Of a stretch of DNA of 64,000 nucleotides, positions 50,001 to 61,600 are shown in pieces. Position 1 is the first letter of the stretch; every line of letters begins with the position of its first letter. The position numbers and the translations under genes are program-made. Origin of the DNA: Cloeon dipterum (Eukaryota; Arthropoda; Insecta; Ephemeroptera; Baetidae). The stretch is taken from contig NC_088789.1 in assembly GCF_949628265.1 (NCBI RefSeq), forward strand, positions 26,653,883-26,717,882, in the 5' to 3' direction. The notes under the pieces were generated by a model. The model ran no database searches, was not told the DNA's origin, and was given only the letters and a program-made list of their open reading frames with translations.

Positions 50001-53000
50001 ATGCAAATCGGATATCAGGGGAAAACCTCGAAGGTCAAATTATTAACACAAATTCCGCGCAAATTTACCTGAGAAATCACTCTCTCGATCAAGCCAGACT
50101 TCCAAATGACGATCATCCCCACGAGTGAAACAACAGCAAAGATCATGATGGAAGCCAGACCTGTAATTTAAAATGCATTTCATGAGCAAAAAAATACAAA
50201 AAAAGAGCGATTTGATGATAGGGCAAAATTTATCTCTCCTCTCCATTGTGCAATTCTGAACAAAAATTGTAGCTTTATGCGATTTTAATAATTCTACATA
50301 ATTTTCTTAAAACGTATTTCCAGCAAACAGGATCTCTGTGAAGATCAAGGCTGCAAAACAGCTCTGAAAGCATTTTCTTGATTTGCCGAGTGTCGATAAG
50401 GAAGTGCGTGTACGTGTTCATGAACTGAAAGTCATCCATCAATCACAAGTTTGAGCCGTGTGCCTTGTTTCCAGTTATTGCGCATAATTGCCAAATGTGT
50501 GTATTATCAACGCAAATAATAATACAAAACGAAATTCATCGTGCGACGTGTTATGTTTATTCATTGACGTCAGTACGAAATGGAGTCGGCAGACTCGAAC
50601 GCATTATGATATTGGATTCTAGTGGGAGATAGAAGTTGAGTAGATACTCCGGCAACAACTGTCGTGAACTTGATGACTCAAAATCAAGGTTATTGTAGTA
50701 TTGGGTGATGGTGTCCGTGTGCCTAAAGAAAGCGATTGTTTTTTTAGGACAAATATTAGGCCGAGGCCAGTGCTATTATCTAGTTCTTAAAACTCGCCAA
50801 AGAAATTAATGCTCGTCAATCATTTAAAAGACAGTAAAAATAATCAAATTGAGAGTTTTTCGGTGTAGTTTATTTTTATTTTAATGATGAAATTATCTGG
50901 ATCTTTCCATTCAATTCTATTTATTTAAGAAATATTTTTAAGAGATCTCAATCAGTCACAACGCAGGAAAAATAAGCCAATTCCCTCTTTTTTTTATTTC
51001 AATAATCTTAATTATGCGGTCTGCGCGAGATAAGAATTAATTGGAGAGGGCGCGTCAATATTTTGCTGACTAGGCAAAGCGGATTTGAACGAGTGTGGAC
51101 AAACATGTGATTACATCAAATTATACATGCGCGCGTGAAGTGCTCACGGTGGTGATGATCGCGAGTAAACATAAGAGCCGAACCGGCAAAAAGGGTTGTT
51201 TGTTTGACCAGCAGCGTAGAGACGAATTCGGGGCGTGATTCATTTGACGTAAAGAGACAAATAAGTGGCAATAGGTTTACAAGTGCTTGACCTTCACCTT
51301 CAGATAAATTTAAGGCTGAAAATCACCCCATCGGTTTAATCACAAAGAAGCAGCAATGGAGGTCATCATTTTATATTCTGGGCTCACGACGGTTCAACAT
51401 TTCGAATTTCTCTCGTTTCATGAAAAATCCTTTTTATGTGCAGCACGACGTCAAAGTGCATCCGTGGTAGCTTTTTCATTGAAACGGCAGTTTAATTAGC
51501 AATTAGAGTTGACTGGGTACGGATCAATCTTATTGGCGCCGGGAGTGCCTCTATCCCCCCAGAGGTCAATTCGTGGGTCGGGTCAAAGACGGCGGCGTGT
51601 GTTATCAACGAAGCACATTTTCGACTACATCCATCCCTTATCACGAGCAGAGCACAAGGCTAGCTCATTTCCAGCGCATTTTTTATTTATGTTTATTTTC
51701 CAATAATATTGTTCTGAGTGAGTGAAAACAAGGAAAATACAAAAGAAAACTCATTAAGTCATGTTTAATTTATGGGAAACTGACGGTCAAAGGGTTATTA
51801 ACGCATAATAGAGTAAAAACTGTTTTTAAATTATGAGGAGTTTATACAAATCACTTTAATTATCAGTGAAATTGAAATAAACACTAGGAAAGTCTTTCGA
51901 TATTTTGTTCAATGAAAATTTAAAGTAATTTCCAATTATTTATCTTTGAATTTAGTGTCATCAAATACATATTGCACCATTCACTTGGATGTAACAATTT
52001 TGCTCGAGCACTATTACAAAATAAAAAATTGTTAACAATGGCAATAAATTAAACCTCGTTGCAAAATTGTCGTTTTAATCTCTCGACTATAACGAGGATG
52101 AAGCCTGGTTTAATTTATTGCCATTATGAACACAACCTCGAGTGGTTGCCTATTTCAAAAATTATAAAAAAAAATGTTCTTTAAATAATCCTCTTCAAGT
52201 GACTGAACCGAAATGAGCTCTAAAATTCAACTCTGATTTATTATTGAATTAAAATATTTTTTATAGTTTCTGGCCTAATGAATGAAACGCGTGTGAGCCA
52301 CGTGTTTTTTTTAAGGAGGCCATGTGACGAGTGGTCAGACGGGTGACATATTTTTTTCTGGTGGTCATGAGTTCAGTGGATGCTCATATTTGTCCTCTAA
52401 GTTCGTTCATTGTCCAATAGATTTTAGATTAACTAAATTTCATCATCTAATGAACAAAGTTACTTTTACCAACATCATTTTGTCAAAGTAGTAATCACAA
52501 TAGATTAAAAACAAACATAATAAAAAATTGTCAAATTTAATAAATAATTGTATTAATTTTTCAGATCGTTTTCTCTTTGCGGTTAAATCCTGCTCAAGCA
52601 CTAAAGCTATCAAAAACATAATTGTCTCTTATATAATAGTGATCGTTATTTGTGAATTATTTTTCTAGCAAATTATTTAGGATAAACTTGCACAAATTAT
52701 AGATTGAGTATAATATATTTCTTATTTTGCGAACTTCTATTATATAAATTCAGGAAAATCTCAACCATTTTAATCTGTTTTAATTAAAGAATTTAAACGC
52801 TGTACTTTCGAATTTGATTAGTGTCCAAAAAAGAGGAAGCTTCATCTGCAAATTAAAATATTTAGCTGAAATCGATGCAATACAACCAGGAGGCATCATA
52901 ATATCAAACCTTTAATTTTAAGCAATGGAATAGAAGGGTTTCACAAGCAAATTTAAATTTTATTCTTTTGTGGGTTACTGGTTTTCTCTAAGGAAAGATT

Positions 53001-53891
53001 TTTAATGCGAAATGAATGTGCTTAATTATTGAATATTAATCATAATTGTTAAAATATAAAAAAGAAAACGAATCAACAAGTGTCTATTTTTATTTTATAT
53101 TATCTTTTCTGGGTTGCATCAACTCAACAGCTCTAGAAAATTGAAATAATGCTTCTTTGAAAATGGCTATATTTATAGCACGCAAAAGAAAATAAATAAA
53201 TTGCATCTTTAATGGGTCACATTAAAAACAACAAACGTGACATTCCAGTGATTTAGTTTCAACGTACTGCGGACTGATTGAAACACTTAAAAAAAATATT
53301 AAATTACTCAATGGCTCGCTTCAAATTGTTCCCACTTCCATTCTTCGAGCTCGGCCAGCGTAGCACTCGACTGCGATAGATGAGGAAGAGGCGAGCTAGC
53401 GCGCATTACGAGCAACAAACGGGCCCGGCGGTGCGTGCGTTGATTCGGGCAGGCCGTGTTTTGCTGCCGCAAAAACACACCGGCCTGCAAAAGGCACCGA
53501 AACGAGAAATGTGTTCGCGCGGCCTTGAGCCACCTCCGCGTTGTATAATTACATATATACTGCAGCACGCGCATTCACAGGCCTTAGATCCTTTTGCGTG
53601 GTAAACAATGCCGCACTTTTTATCACTTTGTGCAAACCGTCAAAACATTTGCCAAGTGCAGTGAATGGTAAATAAGTGTAAAGGGCAACTCCGTGATGCA
53701 AAAATAATTAATATTTGATAGTTAAATATTTTCTCACCGAGCGTTTTGAAAATCGAGACGCAGCGTGACGCATCTTCCTTGCCGATCATTTTTCCGGCGG
53801 CGCCCTTGGGAGCAGGGTTGTTCATGGCTGCTATGCTGGGTTTCGCCACTCTGACTGGAGCGTAGGTCACGTTCAGTGTGACGTCCACCAT
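47062..53891 (-). CDS. CD36-family scavenger receptor class B-like protein, 9 exons
   Basis: Exons (5'-3'): 53891-53738, 50160-50069, 49387-49227, 49134-48993, 48931-48728, 48669-48285, 48226-48108, 47464-47339, 47274-47062; phases agree and give 531 aa. A cytoplasmic tail of about 52 residues is followed by a first membrane span (LASIMIFAVVSLVGMIVIW), a large luminal/extracellular domain and a second span at about 485-504 (LMYFLLCVFVFSSGVIAYYA), then a basic tail. Family hallmarks: IFVFNYTN, KVKEVGPYVYR, SFPHFFQGDPSLL, VDGLKPD, and six luminal cysteines (SNEC, QLC, QCYC, GKC, GPC) matching the CD36 disulfide set. Members bind lipids, lipoproteins or pheromones and transfer them at membranes. 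The ligand and class cannot be told from sequence. The start is the first ATG in the exon; an upstream coding exon is possible. Confidence 0.92.
47667..48041 (+). mobile_element. hAT-type MITE, family A, copy 2
   Basis: A 375-bp element with a perfect 8-bp duplication ACCACAAG (47659-47666 and 48042-48049), ends CAGGGTTCGCC and GCGGACCCTG. It aligns along its length with 153-529. It lies in the intron of the CD36-like gene between exons 48226-48108 and 47464-47339 and accounts for most of that 643-bp intron. Confidence 0.92.
52037..52125. repeat. Degenerate fold-back related to family F
   Basis: An 18-bp perfect inverted repeat AATGGCAATAAATTAAAC / GTTTAATTTATTGCCATT frames a core that ends in CGAGGATGAAGCCTGGTTTA, the terminal sequence of the 38380-38605 element. 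It lies in intron 1 (50161-53737) of the CD36-like gene. The rest of that 3.6-kb intron is AT-rich with nothing else I can name. Confidence 0.65.
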
Positions 53892-54615
53892 GTGTTCTCC
53901 GCTCTCTTCGACTGCGCTGTTATATCTGTCCCGACTAGCACGAAACAATTCAGGGGAGTGAGAGCGAACGTCTTATCACTACTCCATCCTCGGACCTCGC
54001 GCTCCGAGGAGGGAGAGACGCAGACGAGGTGCCTGCCCGTCTCGCTTCTTCTATAGATATAATCATTAATTCGCTATTATGATATTTATATGATATCTTT
54101 CTAGACGCGGCTGTTGCGACCGATGCGCGGACGTGAACCGCCTGACACAAAGGTGCGTTTTTATTTGTTTTTTTTTATAATTTCTCAGTCTCCGTGACAA
54201 AGCATAACTTTACTCATTGGTTAACACTTTTGACGCAGAGGTAGGCAAACCCCGAAGGTCAATTTTCATCTAACGTGTGTGAAGTGAGTTTTTTATTTTT
54301 ATATTTTGGTCATCTATAGAAATGCGAGACATCTGAGCGACGTGTTTTGGGATTGCTTACAAGGAAACCCTGCGGTTCGACCACCTCTAACAAACATGTT
54401 ATGTTTTTTAGCACTAAGCGTGCACACTTTAGTGCGGTGTTAGCAATTTAGCAAAGCGGTTAAATATCTTGGAAATGGCTTTAAATAAACAAATCCCTAT
54501 TTACTTTTTTCTTCTTGACTAAAAATAACTTAGTTTTAGGCTGTAATCTTGACGTAATTTTACTATTACGCCTACGGTTGGGGCTGCATGCCTGATGAAG
54601 CATTATTTAAGTTAA
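53892..54615 (-). promoter_or_regulatory. Upstream region of the CD36-like gene
   Basis: The frame stays open upstream of the chosen ATG to about 53948 without another ATG. A GC-richer patch at 53940-54140 may hold the 5' UTR and promoter. I find no clear TATA box, and the transcription start cannot be placed. Confidence 0.35.
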
Positions 54616-55034
54616 TGTGGAATGATACAGGGCAACAATTGAAAATTATTTGAATTGTCGGATGCCATAAACAATTTGTTCAACAATTTGCAATAATAAA
54701 AAAGGACCTTCCTACAGTAAAAATTCAAATTTTGCCGATTTTCTCCAAAATTTGCAGTGCTTGAACATATTTTCTTGGCAGATTCCGATTCCTCTCTTCG
54801 AGATCTGTCCAACGGTGTGTGCCACTTGTTGGGGAAACTCTTGCTTTTGAAATTAAATTGGATTTCAAGTAAGGAGACAGCCATTACCATTTGAAAAGCA
54901 CGGTAACTTTCCAGCCAATTTTCTCAAAAAATTACAGCACTCCTTAGGTCAATTTAGGCTTTAACTGAATCCTAAGGGACGAGTTTATGCATTGGCAACA
55001 AGCATTTTCCAGGCTTTTGCAGTATCAATCCTCT
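54616..55034 (-). mobile_element. TTAA-target MITE, copy 5 (reverse)
   Basis: A 419-bp copy flanked by TTAA on both sides (54612-54615 and 55035-55038), ends TGTGGAATGATAC and GTATCAATCCTCT. It lies between the CD36-like and anoctamin genes and is inverted relative to copy 6. Confidence 0.93.
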
Positions 55035-55038
55035 TTAA

Positions 55039-55602
55039 AAGATAAGCACAGTATAGTCTGATGATAATCCATTGTGAATACTTTATTTGGAGCTGTCTAG
55101 GTGTTCTTCGTGTTCTTAAAAAAATATTAATAGAGGTTTAATTTGAAACGCGTGCTTTTTGTCATTTTAGGCGCAGTCAAAGCAACCAAATATATAATCG
55201 AGGAGATGAGCATTGCATAATCAAATCAGTTACAAGAGGATCGATTTTTTTTGTTATACCAACCAAGGCGTCAGTCAATGAACCTGCCTCATATCAGTGT
55301 AAATAATATATATGATGCCAAGGAAAGAGAAGCTGAATATTTAAATATTTTTTGATGTGCTATTCACAAACAGTTGTGAAAGTGGGGAGCATGATGAAAT
55401 GCTCACATTGAATAAAATAAGAAAAACGTCTTGCAGATTAAAAAACTTTTATTTGCTTTATAAATAGATAAATAGCGCTTTTTTCTTTATCAAAATTATT
55501 TGATGTTTGTCTGCAGTGGCACGAAACGATATTATGAGATTAATAATAAAAAAACGCTCTTTGAAAGCCAAATAAGGATTCGATGAAACACGAATTTTCA
55601 CT
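55039..55602 (-). other. Probable 3' UTR and downstream region of the anoctamin gene
   Basis: AT-rich sequence downstream of the anoctamin stop codon on the minus strand. A minus-strand AATAAA corresponds to TTTATT at about 55448, roughly 150 bp after the stop. No other gene is seen. Confidence 0.45.
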
Positions 55603-58600
55603 TTAGCTGAGGTCCCAGACAGAGTTCTGAATGATCACTTTATGATGGTGCAACGCAGTGCAGTCGTTCGGCAGCACTGGTGGATGCGTATTCGGCAATG
55701 GAGTTCCTTCGCTGGCCGATCTGTTGAGATCCCGTCGTTTGTTGTCGAATTTGGCCTCTTTGGCGAGCAGGCGCTCTCTTTGGATTTGGGTTTTCACCTC
55801 GACGGGCACGTCAGGGATAGCGTAGGCCATTATTCCTGTCAAGGCGAAAACTATGTGCTGGGACAGAGAGTGAAATATGAGCTTGAAAATGTGGAAATTA
55901 CATCTAGGAATTTAATTTTAGTGGAGTAACACTATTTGGACAAAAAATTTAAATTTAGTTCCCCATGCGTTAGTGATTCAACTTGAATTTCTATTCTTAG
56001 AGATGGTTTATCACAGTAAATTTGAATTTTTTCTAATTCATGATAGCATTTTTCAGAAAATTAAAAATTTTCTAGATTTTAAAGAGGAATGATACTGGAA
56101 AAGCCTGGAAAATGCTTGTTGCCAATGCATAAACTCATCCCTTAGGATTCAGTTAAAGCCTAAATTTACCTAAGGAGCGCTGTAGTTTTTTTATAAAATT
56201 GGCTGGAAAGTTAGCGTGCTTTTCAAATGGTAATGGCTGTCTCCTTACTTGAAATCCGATTTAATTTCAAAACCAAGAGTTTCCCCAATAAGTGGCATAC
56301 ACCGTTGGACAGATCTCGACGAGAGGAATCGGAATGTGCCAAGAAAATATGTTCGAGCACTGTAAATGTTGGAGAAAATTGGCAAAATTTGAATTTTTAC
56401 TGTAGGAAGGTCATTTTTTACCATCGCAAATTGTTGAACAAATTATTTATCGGTCAATTGTTTAAGGTATCCAACAATTTAAATAATTTTCAATTTTTGC
56501 CCAGTATCATTCCACTTTAAAACTCCTCACTTTAATTTATGTTGCATTATTAGTGCACATAAATTCAAAATTTATCATCTTTTGGTCTAATTTTTATTAA
56601 AATATGGAGACAGATTAAAGTTCTTACCTCGAATATCACAACAAAAGCGAGTCGTGCCGCAAATACGTGCCAATACTGGGCTGACAGGTCATATTGGTCT
56701 GGACTGCCTGGCGGATTTCTGTACCCTCGGTACCAACATACTGGAGGCTCGGATGCGTTCCGCGACCGTTCCGCGCCCATGCCCTCCGTGTAATCCGTTG
56801 TGTTGAAAACTGTTTAGGATTTATTATATAGCTTAACAATTTTGACAATGAGACTCACGAGAAAGGGACGATTGAATGTAGCCCTCCAATGAGCCCGTGG
56901 GCGAGTAGCCAATTTTGTACACCATCCGAGGTATGAAGTCACTTGTGTATGCGATCACAAACGCCTGATGGATGAATAAGCAGTGTTCGCAATTAGTCTT
57001 GTAAAAGTGTTTTGAATTTACTCACGTTTGAGACGACCGCAGTATATGTAACGCCTTGCAAAATTCCGTACCACGCACCAATATCCGCGACTCTTTCAGC
57101 TAACGACCTCCTCGCTTGTGTCAGCATTTTATAAGCGTCTAATCGAAGCTCAGCCACATTGTTCAGAAGGGCGAAAAGCGGTGCCAAGGGGAAGGCTGCC
57201 ACAAACATGGTCACAAATCCGTACTGCAAGACTAGAAAGCACAATTTCTTCATAAATTCATCACTTTAAATTGTGATAAAAGGGCAAAAACCTCTGCCCT
57301 AGACAGAAGCCTATATTTTTAAATTTTATCAAGCCGTTTTGGCTCGCATTTTTGAGCGCATGCACTGCTATGTGAGAATACGTGCGATGTTTGGGGTCTA
57401 TTGTGGGCTGATTAGCGCCTATACATTTGATTCTATTGCACATTCGGATTAGGAAGGATTGCGAAAGCTTTCCAGCATGCGTGAATTGATTTCGCGGGAC
57501 GAATGACGAATGTCTAGCGTTTCAATAAAAAGACCTCGGTGCTGGGGCAGTAAAACATGAGCTGATCCTTTTCTGGGCTGGGCTTCCTCCAATGAGGCCC
57601 GTGCGCCCATTGGATGATATTGGAACACGCGAGTTGTTCGTTATCAGGGAGTCAACCCATCACGAAAGAGGCGAACCGATAAAAAATTATGTTATTAAAA
57701 ATTAACTCGTACCCATTTCCAAATATTCCTGAAACAGGGCCAATCTGCCACTGTCCTGCAGTTGATAGTCTTCTTCCCATCTTCTCAGCGGTCGTTCTTT
57801 GTTGTCGGTTTTCGCCATGTGGCTTCTCTTCCTCCACCAATTCTCCAATTTCCTGTGTGCAGTTTCCTTTTGTTGCATCATAATTAAAAATTTCTTTGGT
57901 ATTATTACGGTAGCAAAAGCTCGATGAAATTATTGAATCCTTGCTTGCCGACCATGATGATGGCTAGTTGAATGCACAGTTCTGATAAACAGCCTGCTGG
58001 ATCGCACACGTCGCCTTTCAGCCTTAGAAACTCGGAACTTCGCGCATGCTGGTCCCCAGGGTGCACGAAAAATCGGCCCTGGATCAGGATGATGTTTATT
58101 ATATTTTATAGAATCTATTATGATATAAAATCTACCTTGAAAAATGCGATGTAAATCAGTGACGAGTAAAAGTTCATAAATTCAAACACGAATATTTTGA
58201 ACGTGAAACTATCTTCAAATTCAGTCTGCGTTCGTGGATTTTCCAAGTTGGTCAGCCACAATGCCAGTCTGTGATAAAACTGGAATAAATTCATTAATTT
58301 TCGCATTGGGAAAATATATTATGAAATCATCTACCCTGGTAAGAAGCACAATAATTATCAAGTTGATCATTGCTGCTGACATGGAAGTCAAGATTTTGGC
58401 ATTTCGCTTCATAAACGCGTCTCCGTTCCGGTACAGCACCGCCACTGCAGACAGTCTGTACAAGATCGTGCCCACTACTGCGCACATGACGATGCACACC
58501 TGCAATAATTGCAGTTGCGCGTTCATCGACTCATTTAACGCACGCCTGAGACCTTACCATGAACAGGACAATAGAACCAGAGGCTACAATCCTCCTCGAT

Positions 58601-61600
58601 CTATCCCAGAGAGTAAGGAACGGTTCCCTCCTACCCGTCACAGGGTTAACCCTGAAGGTTTTTACCGAGGTCTCGAACTCGGGTCGCGGCTCTTGGTCCT
58701 CCTCAACGAACTGCAGGTCCCATTCCCACGCGATGACGGCTTGTCTCCTTTTCCACAACTCCAGAAATGTAGTGGCTGTTGAGAAATTATTTATAAATCT
58801 TTTATTGGAGGGAATTTAGGATTTACTTACCCCAAAAGGACATAAAAATGGCGAAGAAAACGGTGGCAGGGTTGTCAAAAAGGTATGTTACTTTGGCAAA
58901 AAAACACGAGTCTTTTAGTTGCTGATATTGGCAAGCTTTGTCGCACAATGGACACAGGGTGATGTTCCCTGCACTCTTGGGGTTGCAAATCTCCATGCTA
59001 GAAGAAGTATAAATATATGAGCAGTTATTTGCGAGATTGGAGGTCGATTGGACGCGATTTTTCAGCGTTGAAATTTTTAGATGGCAGTCATATTTGCTTA
59101 AAGTACTTGTTAATAGATGGTGAAATTCCAAATTTGAAGCTCGGGAATGGGGGTGTTCCCTATTTTTTTGGTATCTCAAAAATACCCTAAAAACGAATTC
59201 TGTTAATGAATTCTAAACTGCAACTCTTGACTGCATTGAGGTATCACCTTGAAATTTTCACTACCCAACCTAGTTTTTAATCCTGAACAACTTTTGCATT
59301 TACAAAAAAATCCCAGGTCAAAGGTCAAGGTCACCTTTTGCGACCTTTTTTGAAAATTCAAAATTAAGGGATGATAGCCCCTTACGATTTTTTTGGGGTT
59401 CAGGGCTGAAATGTAGCCCGTGAAATTCTACACAAGTACACCAAGTTTCATAGGTGCAATCGCGATAATTTTGCTGCAATTCGAATTTGAAGTTTGAAAA
59501 CCTGCTCGAGGCCGCTTGACCGCGCATGCACTTTGAGCGGCGAGTTTACCTCTTGTTCTTCAAGTTGATTTTTTTCGCATTTCACTTGCTTAGAAACACC
59601 AAGAGGGCCTAGGGTAGACCAAGGAAGGTCGAAATCGACCTTCAGGGTCTGTCCCTTACGTGACCCTGAGATACAAAATTTCGAAAATTTCCAATTTCAT
59701 CGAACTTGGTGTCTTTTTATAGGTTTTCACCACCGCACAGCTCAAATATACAGCCAAAATTGCCGAATGAAAATCCTGAAACCAGTTCTTGAAGTAATTG
59801 TGGTAGCCATTCATCCAGACGTGATGTGCAAAATGGTCAAAATTTTAAAATCTTAAATTTATGAAAAGATGCTTCTATTTTGCACACATGAAGTTCATAA
59901 TGTGCTGATAATAAAGGATCTTATGCTTAATACTATGAAAAAATGTTATTAAATGCACTGGCAAATAAGCTACTTTTAAAAACCAAAAATTTTTGTTTCC
60001 TTTCATTTTCAAATAAAAATTTTAAACATGTAATTTTTTGTTATTTGCTCAAAATAATTTTTTAATTTTTTAAAAAAAACAAGTGTTAATTTTTAACACT
60101 CAATATGAACTTTGTGTGTACAAAACAGAAGAATCATATCATAAATTAAAGATTTCAAAATTTGACCATTTTTAACGTCTGGATTTTTGGCTAGTACCCC
60201 AAATATTTCAAGAACCGGTTTCAGGATTTTCATTCGGCAGTTTTGGCTGTACATTTGAGCTGTGCGGTGGTGAAAACCTATAAAAAGACACCAAGTTCGA
60301 TGAAATTGGAAATTTTCGAAATTTTGTATCTCAGGGTCACGTAAGGGACAGACCCTGAAGGTCGATTTCGACCTTCCTTGGTCTACCCTAGGCCCTCTTG
60401 GTGTTTCTAAGCAAGTGAAATGCGAAAAAAATCAACTTGAAGAACGAGAGGCGAACTCGCCGCTCTGAGTGCATGCGCGGTCAAGCGGCCTCGAGCAGTT
60501 TTTCAAACTTCAAATTCGAATTGCAGCAAAATTATCGTGATTGCACCTATGAAACTTGGTGTACTTGTGTAGAATTTCACGGGCTACATTTCAGCCCTGA
60601 ACCCCAAAAAAATCGTAGGGGGCTATCATCCCTTAATTTTGAATTTTCAAAAAAAGGTCGCAAAAGGTGACCTTGACCTTTGACCTGGGATTTTTTTGTA
60701 AATGCAAAAGTTGTTCAGGATTAAAAACTAGGTTGAGTGGTGAAAATTTCAAGGTGATACCTCAATGCAGTCAAGAGTTGCAGTTTACAATTCATTAACT
60801 GAATTCGATTTTCGGGTATTTTTGAGATACCGAAAAAATAGGGAACGCCCCCATTCCCGAGCTTCAAATTCGGAATTTCACCATCTATTAACAAGTACTT
60901 TAAGCAAATATGACTGCCACCTACAAATTTCAACGCTGAAAAATCGCGTCCAATCGACCTCCAATCTCGCAAATAACTGCTCATATATTTTATTTTTGTT
61001 GATCTAAAGTTTTTAATTAAACCTGGGAATGTTGTCCTTCGAGTTCAGGGAGAAACAGCCGTAAAGGAAGCACAGCAGACCCACCACGGCCGCTGGGATC
61101 AGCATTTCCGTGTAAAACCCCAGCCACGCGAAGTAGAGGCCAATTTTGTCTCCGAAATACTTTCGCACCTGCCACAACGGCTGCTTTTTGTACCAGGTGC
61201 CTGCTCTCGCCCAATTCAGGTACAAGATCTGCCCAAAACACTTGAATTGATCAATCTTTTTTTTTAAAAAAATGTGGATTCCGTACCCTTCTGTCCAACC
61301 GGTCTATGCCCTCAGGAGGGTCTTTGTCGTATCTGCCCTCGTGCAGGGGATAGGCAGCCAAAAAGGTTTGATTGTTTAACAACCGTCGAATGCCAACCTG
61401 GTGTTAAATGCAAAAGTTAAGGGAAGAAGGAAGTTTTCTTTATTTTATCCTGCCAAAAAGTTAATTTCGTTTGCACTCTGATTTTGGAAAAGAGGATCCG
61501 CATATAATTTAACTAATTTAATGAACTGAAATTAGTTTCCAAAAGTGTTTCTGAGAGAAAGTGCTGTAATTAATTCCTTCACTAACTTGATAAAAAGCTA

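Noticed and set aside
54365..54395. tRNA-like B-box (GGTTCGACCACC)
   Set aside because: No matching A-box or cloverleaf around it.
58234..58782. 182-codon plus-strand frame
   Set aside because: Antisense shadow of anoctamin exons between 58136 and 58775; it crosses well-supported introns of that gene.
59318..60670. The same MRGQAASS... frame on both strands
   Set aside because: The duplication is explained by the two arms of the fold-back element; not a gene pair.
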